Shown: positions 22,044 to 30,768 of the stretch, piece after piece
How positions within the stretch are numbered: the stretch's first letter is position 1
How the letters are laid out: every line of letters begins with the position of its first letter
Origin: Streptomyces bacillaris
GTDB taxonomy: Bacteria; Actinomycetota; Actinomycetes; Streptomycetales; Streptomycetaceae
Reading direction: 5' to 3'
Length of the DNA stretch: 64,000 nt
NCBI RefSeq assembly: GCF_003268675.1
Contig: NZ_CP029378.1
Location: 2,108,001 to 2,172,000 of the forward strand
Made by a program: the position numbers and the translations under genes
The notes under the pieces: model-generated
Seen by the model: the letters and a program-made list of their open reading frames with translations, nothing else
What the model was told of the DNA's origin: nothing
Database searches by the model: none

Positions 22044-23213
22044 TCAGCTGAGGCCGGCCGTCCGGGCCCGCTCGACCGCCGGGCCGATCGCCTGGGCCAG
22101 CGCCTTCACATCGTCCTCGGTGGAGGTGTGGCCGAGCGAGAAGCGCAGGGTGCCCCGGGCCAGGTCCGGATCGGTGCCGGTGGCCAGGAGTACGTGGCTG
22201 GGCTGGGCGATCCCGGCGGTGCAGGCGGAACCGGTGGAGCACTCGATGCCCTGGGCGTCCAGCAGGAGCAGGAGGGAGTCGCCCTCGCAGCCGGGGAAGC
22301 TGAAGTGCGCGTTGGCCGGGAGCCGCCCGGCCGGGTCCGGGTCGCCGCCGAGGACGGCGTCGGGGACGGCGTGGCGCACGGCGGCCACCAGGTCGTCGCG
22401 GAGTGCGCCGACGCGCCGGGCGAAGTGCTCGCGCCCCTCGGCGGCCAGCCGCCCGGCCACCGCGAAGGAGGCGACGGCGGGCACGTCCAGGGTGCCGGAG
22501 CGCACGTGCCGCTCCTGGCCGCCGCCGTGCAGCACGGGTACGGGGGTGTGGTCGCGGCCCAGCAGCAGCGCGCCGATGCCGAACGGGCCGCCGATCTTGT
22601 GACCGCTGACCGTCATCGCGGCCAGCCCGGAGGCGGCGAAGCCGACCTCCAGCTGGCCGAAGGCCTGCACGGCGTCGGCGTGCATCGGGATCCCGAACTC
22701 GGCGGCCACCGCAGCCAGTTCCCGTACCGGCATGATCGTGCCGATCTCGTTGTTGGCCCACATCACGGTGATCATCGCGATGTCGTCGGGGTTGCGGAGG
22801 ATCGCCGCGCGCAGGTCCTCGGGGTGGACCCGGCCGTGGCGGTCGACCGGGAGGTAGTCGACGGTGGCGCCCTCGTGCTCGGCGAGCCAGTCGACGGCGT
22901 CCAGGACGGCGTGGTGCTCGACGGGGCCCGCGAGGACCCGGGTGCGGCGGGGGTCGGCGTCGCGGCGGGACCAGTAGAGGCCCTTGACCGCGAGGTTGTC
23001 GGCCTCCGTGCCGCCGGAGGTGAACACCACCTCGCTGGGGCGTGCGCCAAGGGCGTCCGCGAGGGTTTCTCTGGACTCCTCGACGGTACGGCGGGCTCTG
23101 CGGCCGGCCGCGTGCAGCGAGGACGCGTTGCCGGTGACGGAGAGCTGGGCGGTCATCGCCTCGATCGCTTCGGGAAGCATCGGCGTGGTCGCGGCGTGGT
23201 CGAGGTAGGCCAT
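22044..23213 (-). CDS. Cysteine desulfurase (NifS/IscS family)
   Basis: 389 residues, class V aminotransferase fold. [15 protein letters not shown] starts the protein, [15 protein letters not shown] carries the PLP lysine and [18 protein letters not shown] the mobile-loop cysteine that holds persulfide. Length and the short cysteine loop fit a group I IscS-like enzyme. Its likely partner here is MnmA for tRNA thiolation; no iscU or sufU gene is adjacent. Confidence 0.95.
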   Translation of the reverse strand: MAYLDHAATTPMLPEAIEAMTAQLSVTGNASSLHAAGRRARRTVEESRETLADALGARPSEVVFTSGGTEADNLAVKGLYWSRRDADPRRTRVLAGPVEHHAVLDAVDWLAEHEGATVDYLPVDRHGRVHPEDLRAAILRNPDDIAMITVMWANNEIGTIMPVRELAAVAAEFGIPMHADAVQAFGQLEVGFAASGLAAMTVSGHKIGGPFGIGALLLGRDHTPVPVLHGGGQERHVRSGTLDVPAVASFAVAGRLAAEGREHFARRVGALRDDLVAAVRHAVPDAVLGGDPDPAGRLPANAHFSFPGCEGDSLLLLLDAQGIECSTGSACTAGIAQPSHVLLATGTDPDLARGTLRFSLGHTSTEDDVKALAQAIGPAVERARTAGLS

Positions 23214-23368
23214 GGTGGGGCCGATTCTACGAGCCCGGGGCGGGGCGCATGGCGGGGCGTCTCACGGTGCGGCGACCGCGCACGGGCGCACGGGGGTGCG
23301 GTGGCCCGGCCCCGAGCCCGGTCCGGAGCCCGATCCGGAACGGGGTGAGCGGCTCGGGGGCGCGCCCG

Positions 23369-23749
23369 TCAGCCGGCCAGATCCCAGGCGACCGTGCCGT
23401 TGACGGTGACCAGGACGGCCAGGACCACGAGGTCCGCGACGCCCAGCGCGAGGCCGAGCCGGGCGCGGCCGGGGCGGCGGGTGCGGCGGGCCAGGGCCAG
23501 CAGCGCCATCACGATCGCGGTGGGGCCGAGCAGCAGGTTGAAGACCAGCAGCCCGACGAGGCCGAGGACGAAGGAGGCGACGGCGAGCCCGTCCGCCTCC
23601 CGGCCGGTGGCCCGGCGCGGAGCGGAGCCGGGGGCGGAGTCGGGGGTCCTCTCCGGCGCCGCGCCCGCGTCGGCGGTCTCCTTGTCGGTGACGTGCTTGT
23701 CGGTGACGTGGTCCGCACGGCGGGCGCGGTCGATGAGGGTGAGGGTCAT
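23369..23749 (-). CDS. DUF4190-type small membrane protein
   Basis: 126 residues. A charged, disordered N-terminus (residues 1-50, low complexity SAPGSAPRRA) precedes ADGLAVASFVLGLVGLLVF and a second helix (LGLALGVADLVVLAVLV), the usual DUF4190 two-helix arrangement. Function unknown. The sequence just upstream (23790-23860) is a low-complexity run of GTACGGGTGCGG-like repeats. Confidence 0.8.
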   Translation of the reverse strand: MTLTLIDRARRADHVTDKHVTDKETADAGAAPERTPDSAPGSAPRRATGREADGLAVASFVLGLVGLLVFNLLLGPTAIVMALLALARRTRRPGRARLGLALGVADLVVLAVLVTVNGTVAWDLAG

Positions 23750-23845
23750 GGTGCGAGCTCCTTCGGATCGGTCCGGGCAGGGCGGGCTCGGCGGGTGCGG
23801 GTGCGGATCAGCAGGTACGGCTACGCGTACGGGTGCGGATACGGG

Positions 23846-23992
23846 TCAGCGGGTGCGGCGTTCCCGTACGGCGAAGATCAGCAGCCAGCAGCCGATCACG
23901 CTCGCGGCAGCCAGGGAGACCGGAACCGGAAGCTGGGCGACCGCCCCGAGGGCGATGCCCAGGAGCAACAGCGCGGCGACGAGGACGAGCAC
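23846..23992 (-). CDS. 48-residue two-helix membrane protein
   Basis: GTG start at 23992 with GAGAGG seven bases upstream; stop at 23846-23848. The translation begins MLVLVAALLLLGIALG, continues AQLPVPVSLAAASVIG and ends CWLLIFAVRERRTR: two short hydrophobic helices joined by a proline turn, with a basic tail inside the cytoplasm. Hydrophobicity, ribosome site and third-position GC support a real gene. It is divergent from the TetR gene and may share its control region. No family recognised. Confidence 0.72.
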   Translation of the reverse strand: MLVLVAALLLLGIALGAVAQLPVPVSLAAASVIGCWLLIFAVRERRTR

Positions 23993-24058
23993 GGCGGAAC
24001 CTCTCTCTACGAAGTCTGCGCGGGGTCGCGCGAAGACGAATGCCGTTCGGAGTACGAG

Positions 24059-24124
24059 TGTTCACTGACTCCCCAGCCTAAACCTCCGACCCCTTCCTCG
24101 ACTCGGAGAACGGTTGTTTACTGA
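24059..24124. promoter_or_regulatory. Two TGTTYACTGA motifs in the divergent tetR promoter region
   Basis: TGTTCACTGA (24059-24068) and TGTTTACTGA (24115-24124) lie in the same orientation 56 bp apart, in an AT-richer patch between the 48-residue membrane protein gene and the TetR gene. The second abuts the TetR start, which has no close Shine-Dalgarno sequence, so the message may be leaderless and the motif may overlap its -10 region. Candidate autoregulatory operators; inferred only. Confidence 0.4.
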
Positions 24125-24129
24125 ATGGC

Positions 24130-24765
24130 ATGAGTCACACCGTCGGAATCCGCCAGACCCAGAAGCTCAGGACCCGCCAGGCCCTGCTGGACGCCGCGCT
24201 CGGGCTGCTGGAGCACCAGAGCCTGAGCAGTCTGGGGCTGCGCGAGGTCACCCGGGCCGTCGGGGTCACGCCCACCGCCTTCTACCGGCACTTCGAGGAC
24301 ACCGCCGCCCTCGGGGTGGCCCTGGTGGAGGAGACGCTGGGCAGCCTGCACGGGCTGATCGCCGCGGTGCTCATGGAGACGGGCGACAGCGAGGAGCGGG
24401 TGGACCGCAGCGTGGAGGTGATAGCGCGCCATGTGGCGGCGCAGCCCGCCCACTTCCGGTTCATCGCCCGGGAGCAGCACGGCGGGGTGGGCCCGGTGCG
24501 CGAGGCCATCGCGGCGCAGCTGTTCCGGTTCGCGGAGGAGGTGGCGGCGGCGCTCGGCGAGGAGCCGGGGGCGGCCGGGTGGAGCGAGGAGGATCTGCTG
24601 ATGCTCGGCGGGTTCTACGTGGACCACATGGTCATGACCGCCTCGGCCCTGCTGGAGGCCGGCCCGGAGCGCGAGCGGGAGGTGGTCCGGCGGACCAAAC
24701 GGCGGCTGCGGCTGGTGACGATCGGCCGCGCCCACTGGCTCGACGAGGCACCCGCCCCGGACTGA
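24130..24765 (+). CDS. TetR family transcriptional regulator
   Basis: 211 residues. The N-terminal HTH is clear: RTRQALLDAALGLL, SLSSLGLREVTRAVGVTPTA and FYRHFEDTAALGVALVEE. The LREVTRxxGVTPTxFYRHF form resembles regulators of fatty-acid metabolism of the DesT/FasR type, and an acyl-CoA thioesterase gene is the convergent neighbour; control of lipid genes is therefore a reasonable guess. The ligand-binding C-terminal half is helical with no distinguishing motif. No ribosome site within ten bases of the ATG. Confidence 0.92.
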   Translation: MSHTVGIRQTQKLRTRQALLDAALGLLEHQSLSSLGLREVTRAVGVTPTAFYRHFEDTAALGVALVEETLGSLHGLIAAVLMETGDSEERVDRSVEVIARHVAAQPAHFRFIAREQHGGVGPVREAIAAQLFRFAEEVAAALGEEPGAAGWSEEDLLMLGGFYVDHMVMTASALLEAGPEREREVVRRTKRRLRLVTIGRAHWLDEAPAPD

Positions 24766-24854
24766 GGGACGGGACGCCCATCCGGGACCCCACAGCGGCG
24801 CGCGAACGCCCGGGACCGACGACGGCCGAACTCGCCGCGGCACCCCACAGCGGC

Positions 24855-24885
24855 GCGCCCGCCCGGGATGACCCCGGACGGGCGC
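24855..24885. terminator. Bidirectional hairpin between tetR and thioesterase genes
   Basis: GCGCCCGCCCGGG (24855-24867) pairs with CCCGGACGGGCGC (24873-24885), 12 of 13 pairs, around a 5-nt loop. The flanking genes converge here. A 16-nt direct repeat (CCCCACAGCGGCGCGC) also occurs in this gap, near 24789 and again at 24844. Confidence 0.75.
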
Positions 24886-24919
24886 AGAAGCCGTACTCGT
24901 ACTCGTACCTCCGTACGCC

Positions 24920-25801
24920 CTACTTCGTGCGCGGCGCCTTCGCCAGCTGGCGGGACTGGGCGACGAGGCGGTCGGCGCTGTCCCAGACCTCCGCGTCCTC
25001 CTCCAGGAAGCCGCCCGCGAGGTTGCGGGTGGTGATGGCGACGCGGAGCGGGCCCGGGGCGGGGCGGCAGCGGACGTGGGTGGTCAGCTCCACGGTGGGG
25101 GTCCAGCCGGTGAGGCCCAGCTCGAACGAGGTCGGCGGCAAGGCGTCCACCGTGAGCAGCAGGGAGAGCGGGTCGGGGTCGCGGCCGTCCGCGAGGCCGA
25201 ACCAGCCGCGCATCTCACCCTTGCCGGACGGGGCACCGACCGCCCAGCCGACGGTCGCCGGGTCGAGCTTGATGTCGAGGCGGTCGGTGATGGCCGAGCT
25301 GCCGGGGATCTTCGGCGCGCCGTCGCTCGGGCCGAGGCAGTGCTCGCGGGCGGGCATGGCGGGCGGCAGGGCGGTGGTGCGTACGTCGTCGGGGAGGGTG
25401 TCCAGGTCGCCGTAGGTGGCGAGGACCCGGATGCGCTCGATCTCGCTGCCGTCCTCGGCGTACTGGAAGAGGGATGCCTGCCCGGTGGAGAGGGTCCGGC
25501 CGGTGCGGACGGTCTGGGTGCGGATCACGGCGGGGCCGGGGACCGAGGCGGTGAGGTAGTGGGCGGAGACCGAGAACGGGTCGGGGTGCGGCAGGGCCTC
25601 GCCCAGCGCGCGGCCGATGAGGGCCAGCAGATAGCCGCCGTTGACGGCCTGGATGATGGTCCAGCCCGCGGAGAGGGTCGCGTCGTAGACGCCCTCCTCG
25701 CGCCGGGTGACCGCGGTGTCCCGGTCGAACTCGCTGTCGCCGATGGATGCCGGGGTTGCCGGGGCGGTCTGCGCCGCCGCCTCTGTCGCTGCCTGTGCCA
25801 T
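24920..25801 (-). CDS. Acyl-CoA thioesterase-like (double hotdog) protein
   Basis: 293 residues from ATG 25801 (MAQAATEAAAQ); a GTG nine bases earlier is possible. Two hotdog halves can be read: the first with GWTIIQAVNGGYLLALIGRAL and HYLTASVPGPAVIRTQTVR, the second with PTSFELGLTGWTPTVELTTHVRC and GGFLEEDAEVWDSADRLVA. This is the TesB-like/4HBT_3 arrangement seen in actinomycete thioesterases that release fatty acids from CoA. Substrate unknown. A palindromic operator-like sequence lies in its promoter. Confidence 0.86.
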   Translation of the reverse strand: MAQAATEAAAQTAPATPASIGDSEFDRDTAVTRREEGVYDATLSAGWTIIQAVNGGYLLALIGRALGEALPHPDPFSVSAHYLTASVPGPAVIRTQTVRTGRTLSTGQASLFQYAEDGSEIERIRVLATYGDLDTLPDDVRTTALPPAMPAREHCLGPSDGAPKIPGSSAITDRLDIKLDPATVGWAVGAPSGKGEMRGWFGLADGRDPDPLSLLLTVDALPPTSFELGLTGWTPTVELTTHVRCRPAPGPLRVAITTRNLAGGFLEEDAEVWDSADRLVAQSRQLAKAPRTK

Positions 25802-25830
25802 GGCATGCACCGTACACGGATCGCATTACT

Positions 25831-25842
25831 AAGCGGTAGCTT
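25831..25842 (-). promoter_or_regulatory. Palindromic operator-like site in the thioesterase promoter
   Basis: AAGCGGTAGCTT (25831-25842), in the context ACTAAGCGGTAGCTTTTG, is a 4+4 palindrome with a 4-nt centre. On the minus strand the neighbouring TAGTAA could be a -10 element, so the palindrome would sit between -10 and -35. This is where a TetR-type repressor would act; the TetR encoded next door is a candidate. Confidence 0.42.
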
Positions 25843-25880
25843 TTGACTGTCCTTTCCTTCTCAAGGCTCTGACGCTTCTT

Positions 25881-26540
25881 CTACGCCTCCTCCGCCCGCG
25901 CCGAGGACCGGTTGTAGGCGCGCGGCGCCCGCCAGTGGAAGCGCAGGGCCAGCAGCCGCAGGGTGAAGGCGGCGATCACCGCCAGGCCGCTGGTCAGGGC
26001 GTTGAGGGTGTCGAAGCGGATGCAGAGGACGACCATGGTCGCGCCGACGATCGCGGGCACCGCGTACAGGTCCCGGTCCCAGCGCAGCAGCGAGGGGACC
26101 TCGTTGGCCAGCACGTCCCGCAGCACACCGCCGCCCACCGCGGTGGCCAGCCCGAGCGCCGCCGAGGCCGTGAGCCCGAGGCCGTACTCGTACGCCTTGA
26201 CCGTGCCGGTCACGCAGAACAGGCCGAGCCCCGCCGCGTCGAAGACGTTGACCCCGGCCTGGATGCGCTCCACGTGCGGGTGGAGGAAGAAGACCAGACC
26301 GGCGGCGAAGAGCGGGGTGATGAAGTAGCCGAGGTCGGTGAAGGCGGCGGGCGGGATCGCGCCGATCATCACGTCACGGAACAGCCCTCCGCCCAGCGCC
26401 GTCACCTCGGCGAGAACGGCGATGCCGAAGACATCGAAGTTCTTGCGTACGGCGAGCAGCGCGCCCGAGATCGCGAAGACGAAGATCCCGACGAGGTCGA
26501 GCGCATGCTGGACGGAGGGCGTGAACAGTTCGGTGAGCAC
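25881..26540 (-). CDS. TRIC/UPF0126 family cation channel-like membrane protein
   Basis: 219 residues, seven hydrophobic segments in an inverted three-helix repeat plus one. Each repeat has its GGG-x-x-RD motif: GGGLFRDVMIGAIPPA (~50) and GGGVLRDVLANEVPSLL (~140). This is the prokaryotic trimeric intracellular cation channel family (YicG/YadS-like), reported to conduct potassium. The C-terminus is short and basic. It lies just downstream of the oligopeptide transporter operon on the same strand, 18 nt after it. Confidence 0.9.
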   Translation of the reverse strand: MLTELFTPSVQHALDLVGIFVFAISGALLAVRKNFDVFGIAVLAEVTALGGGLFRDVMIGAIPPAAFTDLGYFITPLFAAGLVFFLHPHVERIQAGVNVFDAAGLGLFCVTGTVKAYEYGLGLTASAALGLATAVGGGVLRDVLANEVPSLLRWDRDLYAVPAIVGATMVVLCIRFDTLNALTSGLAVIAAFTLRLLALRFHWRAPRAYNRSSARAEEA

Positions 26541-26558
26541 CGGACAATTGTGCCGGTC

Positions 26559-27719
26559 CTACTCGGCGGCTCCGTCCTTCGCGGGCACGGCGACGGGGGC
26601 GTCGGCCTGGCCCGGCACCTGGGCGGCCCCCTCCGGTGCGTCGCCCTCCGACACCTCCACCGCCTCGGCCGCGACCGCCTCCGTGGCGACGACCGCCTCG
26701 ATGCCGATGGCCAGGGTCGGCTTGACCGTCCCGGCCTCGATCTCGGCCGTGAAGTGGCAGGCGACCCGGTGGCCGTCCCCGGTGTCGAGCAGCGGCGGGC
26801 GCTCGGTGGCGCACTTGGTCTCCTGCACCCACGGGCAGCGGGTGTGGAAGCGGCAGCCGGCCGGCGGGTTGGCCGGGGAGGGCAGGTCGCCGTGGAGCAG
26901 GATGCGCTCGCGGCGGTCCTCCACCTCCGGGTCGGGCACCGGGACGGCCGACATCAGCGCCTTGGTGTACGGGTGCCGGGGCCCCGCGTACAGCGCGTCG
27001 CTCGGCGCCTCCTCGACCAGCCCGCCCAGGTACATCACCCCGATGACGTCCGAGATGTGCCGGACGACGGCGAGGTCGTGGGCGATCACCAGATAGGTGA
27101 GGCCCAGCGACTCCTGGAGTTCCTCCAGGAGGTTGATGACCTGTGCCTGGACCGAGACGTCGAGCGCCGAGACGGGCTCGTCGCAGATGATGACGTCCGG
27201 TTCCAGGACCAGCGCGCGGGCGATGCCGATGCGCTGGCGCTGGCCGCCGGAGAACTCGTGCGGGTAGCGGGAGAGCGCGTTGGCCGGTAGCCCGACCCTG
27301 GCGAGGATCTCCTTGATCTTCTCCCGGCGCTCGGCCTGGTCCTTGCCGATGCCGTGGGCGGCCATGCCCTCGGAGAGGATCGACTCGATGTTCTGCCGGG
27401 GGTTGAGGCTGCCCAGCGGGTCCTGGAAGACCATCTGGAGGCGGCGGCGGAAGTTGCGCATCTCCTCGGCGGGCAGCTTCGCGAGGTCGGTGCCGTCGAA
27501 GACGACCGCGCCCTCGGTGATGTCGTTCAGCCGCAGCACCGCACGGCCGAGCGTCGTCTTGCCGCACCCGGACTCACCGACCAGGCCGTAGGTCTGGCCC
27601 GCCTCCACACTGAGCGAGACACCGTCGACGGCGTAGACGTGGCCCACCGTACGGTCGAAGAAGAGGCCCTTCTTCACCGGGAAGTGGACTTTGACGCCGT
27701 CCAGTTCGAGCAGACTCAT
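26559..27719 (-). CDS. Oligopeptide/dipeptide ABC transporter ATP-binding protein (OppF type)
   Basis: 386 residues from ATG 27719, overlapping the previous stop as ATGA. Walker A GESGCGKTT, signature SGGQRQRIGIARALV and Walker B VIICDEPVSALDVS are intact, and the C-terminal oligopeptide-type extension with clustered cysteines (CRFHTRCPWVQETKCA) is present. A valine/glutamate-rich tail of ~60 residues after that is unusual. It hydrolyses ATP to drive peptide uptake together with the OppD-type subunit. Confidence 0.95.
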   Translation of the reverse strand: MSLLELDGVKVHFPVKKGLFFDRTVGHVYAVDGVSLSVEAGQTYGLVGESGCGKTTLGRAVLRLNDITEGAVVFDGTDLAKLPAEEMRNFRRRLQMVFQDPLGSLNPRQNIESILSEGMAAHGIGKDQAERREKIKEILARVGLPANALSRYPHEFSGGQRQRIGIARALVLEPDVIICDEPVSALDVSVQAQVINLLEELQESLGLTYLVIAHDLAVVRHISDVIGVMYLGGLVEEAPSDALYAGPRHPYTKALMSAVPVPDPEVEDRRERILLHGDLPSPANPPAGCRFHTRCPWVQETKCATERPPLLDTGDGHRVACHFTAEIEAGTVKPTLAIGIEAVVATEAVAAEAVEVSEGDAPEGAAQVPGQADAPVAVPAKDGAAE

Positions 27720-28708
27720 GCCGGGACCTCCGCAGTGGGCAGGACCGGGTTGACGCAGCGGACCTGGTGTCCGGCCGCGCGTGGTTCGGTCAGTTCGGGG
27801 GTGCCGGTGAGGCACTCCATCGTGTAGTGGTCGCACCGGGGTGCGAAGGCGCAGCCGTCGGCCCAGGCGATCTTGTCGTTGATGGAGCCGCGGATCGGGT
27901 TGAGCGGCTCACCTCGGGGCGCGTCGAGCCGCGGGATGGAGCCGAGCAGCCCGTGCGCGTACGGGTGGGTGGGGTGGGCGAACAGCTCGCGGCGGCCCGC
28001 CGACTCCACGGCCCGGCCCGCGTAGAGGACGTTGACCTCGTCGCAGAGGCCGGCGACGACGCCCAGGTCGTGGGTGATCATCAGCAGGGCGGTGCCCTCC
28101 TGGTCGACCAGTTCCTTGAGCAGTTCCAGGATCTGGGCCTGGATGGTGACGTCCAGGGCGGTGGTCGGCTCGTCCGCGATCAGCAGGCGGGGCGCGCAGG
28201 CCACCGCCATGGCGATCAGCGCACGCTGGCGCATACCGCCGGAGAGCTGGTGCGGGTACTCCTTGAGCCGCCGGTCCGGGTCGGGGATGCCGACCCGGTC
28301 GAGGAGCGACGCCGCTTCCTTGCGGGCCTTCTCGCCCTTGAGGCCGCGGTGGCGCTGGAGGATCTCGGTGACCTGGATGCCGATGGGGACGACCGGGTTC
28401 AGCGAGGAGAGCGGGTCCTGGAAGATCATCGCGAGCTGGCTGCCGCGCATGTCGCGGAGCTTGCGCTCACCGAGGGCCAGCAGGTTCCGTCCGTCGAACT
28501 CGGCCCGCCCCCCGATCCGTACGCCCTTGCGGGGCAGCAACCCCATCAGGGCCAGCGAGGTGACGGACTTGCCGCACCCCGACTCGCCCACCAGGCCCAC
28601 GACCTGGCCCTGGTCGACGTCGAAGGAGACGCCGTCCACGGCCGTGGCGTCCTTGCGGCCGCGTGCGGTGAAGGTGACGCTGAGTTCTTCAACTGAGAGC
28701 AGTGGCAT
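27716..28708 (-). CDS. Oligopeptide/dipeptide ABC transporter ATP-binding protein (OppD type)
   Basis: 330 residues. Walker A GESGCGKSV, signature LSGGMRQRALIAMA, Walker B LLIADEPTTALDVT and the C-terminal domain with CAFAPRCDHYTMECL, as in OppD/DppD proteins. Partner of the following OppF-type subunit, with which it overlaps by four bases, implying balanced synthesis of both ATPases. Confidence 0.95.
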   Translation of the reverse strand: MPLLSVEELSVTFTARGRKDATAVDGVSFDVDQGQVVGLVGESGCGKSVTSLALMGLLPRKGVRIGGRAEFDGRNLLALGERKLRDMRGSQLAMIFQDPLSSLNPVVPIGIQVTEILQRHRGLKGEKARKEAASLLDRVGIPDPDRRLKEYPHQLSGGMRQRALIAMAVACAPRLLIADEPTTALDVTIQAQILELLKELVDQEGTALLMITHDLGVVAGLCDEVNVLYAGRAVESAGRRELFAHPTHPYAHGLLGSIPRLDAPRGEPLNPIRGSINDKIAWADGCAFAPRCDHYTMECLTGTPELTEPRAAGHQVRCVNPVLPTAEVPA

Positions 28709-28714
28709 GGGATG

Positions 28715-29677
28715 TCAGCCTCGCAGCTTCGGGTCGAGGGCTTCGCGCATGGCCTCGCCGAGCAGGGTGAAGCCGAGTGCGGTGATGATGATCCCGATGG
28801 CCGGATAGGCGGCCATCATCGGCTCGTTGTCGAAGAAGCGCTGTGCCTGGGAGAGCATCACGCCCCACTCGGGAACGGCCGGGTCGGGGTTGCCGAGCCC
28901 CAGGTAGGAGAGGGCCGCCGCCTCGATGATCGCGGTGGCGAGGCTCAGCGTGGCCTGGACGATCACCGGGCTGAGCGAGTTCGGCAGGATCTGGGTCAGC
29001 ACGATGCGCTTGCGCCGGATGCCGACCGCCTTCGCGGCGAGCACGTAGTCCGCGCCGCCCTGCACGAGCATCGAACCGCGCAGCAGGCGGGCGAAGATGG
29101 GGATCTGGACGACACCGACGGCGATCATCACGGTGGTCAGCGACTGTCCGAGCACGGCGGCGATGGAGACGGCCAGCAGCAGGGACGGCAGCGACAGCAT
29201 GATGTCGGTGATGCGCATGATCACGGTGTCGACGCGCTTGCCGACCTTGCCGCCGAGGGTGGCGGCGGCGCCGGAGAGGACGCCGACCGTGGCGCCGACG
29301 ATCAGGCCGATGAGCATGGAGACCACACCGACCAGGAGGGTCTGCCGGGCCCCGACGAGCCAGCGGGAGAACATGTCGCGGCCCAGATGGTCCAGGCCGA
29401 ACCAGTTCTCGCCGCGCATGCCGACGAACTTGCCCTGGTTGGGGAAGACTTCCGCGCGCCAGTTCTGCGCGGTGGGGCCGTGCGGGGCGAGCATCGGCCC
29501 GACGACGGCGACCAGCACGAACGCGGCGATGATGGCCGCGCCGATGATGGCCATCTTGCTGGAGCGCATCCGGCGGAACGCCTCGCGCCACAGGCTGCTG
29601 CCCGAGACGGACTCGGAGCTCTGGGTCAGCTCGGCGAGACGGTCGATCTTGTCTGCTTTGTTGGTCAGAATCGTCAC
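28715..29677 (-). CDS. Oligopeptide/dipeptide ABC transporter permease (OppC type)
   Basis: 320 residues from GTG 29677, one base after the OppB stop. A cytoplasmic N-terminus precedes a first helix (KMAIIGAAIIAAFVLVAVVG), a periplasmic loop with WFGLDHLGRDMFSRWLVGA, and the five-helix core carrying the ATPase-contact EAA-type loop (YVLAAKAVGIRRKRIVLTQI). Typical OppC/DppC protein. Confidence 0.95.
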   Translation of the reverse strand: MTILTNKADKIDRLAELTQSSESVSGSSLWREAFRRMRSSKMAIIGAAIIAAFVLVAVVGPMLAPHGPTAQNWRAEVFPNQGKFVGMRGENWFGLDHLGRDMFSRWLVGARQTLLVGVVSMLIGLIVGATVGVLSGAAATLGGKVGKRVDTVIMRITDIMLSLPSLLLAVSIAAVLGQSLTTVMIAVGVVQIPIFARLLRGSMLVQGGADYVLAAKAVGIRRKRIVLTQILPNSLSPVIVQATLSLATAIIEAAALSYLGLGNPDPAVPEWGVMLSQAQRFFDNEPMMAAYPAIGIIITALGFTLLGEAMREALDPKLRG

Positions 29678-29678
29678 G

Positions 29679-30683
29679 TCAGTGCACCCGCACTCTCGGG
29701 TCGATGATGCTGTACGCGAGGTCGACCAGCAGGTTGATCAGTACGTACACCATCGCGATGAAGAGAATGAACCCGACGAGGACCGGGTAGTCGCGGCCGT
29801 CGATCGCGGTACGGATGAAGGAGCCGATGCCGCCGAAGTCGAAGACCGACTCGGTGAGCACCGCACCGGACAGCAGGCTGCCGGTCAGCAGGCCGACCGC
29901 GGTGATCACCGGCAGCAGCGCGTTGCGCAGCACGTGGCGGCCGCGGACGACGCGCTTGTCCAGGCCCTTGGACTCGGCGGTGCGGATGTAGTCCTCGCCG
30001 AGCACCTCCAGGACGCTGGCGCGGGTCATCCGGACGATGACGGCGAGCGGGATCGAGGCGAGCGCGAGGGCGGGCAGGACCAGATGCATGATGGCGTCCC
30101 AGCTCGCGTCGAACTCGCCGGTCAACAGCCCGTCCAGGACGGCGAATCCGGTGATGTCGGTGGCGTTGAGGCCGGTGGTGAGCCGTCCCTGGCTCGGGAA
30201 CCAGCCCAGCTGGACGGAGAAGATCCCGCGCAGCAGCATGGCGAGGAAGAAGACCGGGATGCAGATGCCGAGCAGCGATCCGGAGACGGACGCGACGTCC
30301 AGCCAGCCGCCGCGCCGCTTCGCCGCCAGGTAGCCCATCGGGATGCCGACGGCCACGGCGATGAGGATCGCGGCGATGGACAGCTCCACGGTGGCCGGGA
30401 AGCGCAGGGCGAATTCGTCCCACACCGGCTGCCCGGTCTGGGTGGAGGTTCCGAGGTCGAGCTCGAAGATGCGCTTCAGGAAGCGCCAGTACTGGACGTG
30501 CACCGGCTCGTCGAGCCCGAGTGCACGGTTGATCCTCGCCACTTCGGCTTCGGTGGCCCGCTCGCCCAGGATCGCCGATGCGGGTCCGCCGGGCAGTCGG
30601 TTCAGCCAGAGGAACAGCAGGACCGACAGGCCGAGCAGGGTGGGAATGAGCTGGAGAAGTCTTCTGACGACGAGTCGCAGCAC
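29679..30683 (-). CDS. Oligopeptide/dipeptide ABC transporter permease (OppB type)
   Basis: 334 residues from GTG 30683, chosen because MLRLVVRRLLQLIPTLLGLS is the canonical OppB start and GAAAGGGG lies eight bases upstream; the frame stays open for 16 more codons. Six helices and the EAA-type loop (EDYIRTAESKGLDKRVV) are present. Second gene of the five-gene transporter operon. Confidence 0.94.
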   Translation of the reverse strand: MLRLVVRRLLQLIPTLLGLSVLLFLWLNRLPGGPASAILGERATEAEVARINRALGLDEPVHVQYWRFLKRIFELDLGTSTQTGQPVWDEFALRFPATVELSIAAILIAVAVGIPMGYLAAKRRGGWLDVASVSGSLLGICIPVFFLAMLLRGIFSVQLGWFPSQGRLTTGLNATDITGFAVLDGLLTGEFDASWDAIMHLVLPALALASIPLAVIVRMTRASVLEVLGEDYIRTAESKGLDKRVVRGRHVLRNALLPVITAVGLLTGSLLSGAVLTESVFDFGGIGSFIRTAIDGRDYPVLVGFILFIAMVYVLINLLVDLAYSIIDPRVRVH

Positions 30684-30768
30684 CCCGCATGCCCCTTTCT
30701 CACGTGCGTCGATGCGGGTCCGCCCGGCCACCTGGTAGCTGTGGCCGGGCGGACCCGCTGGTGTGCGA

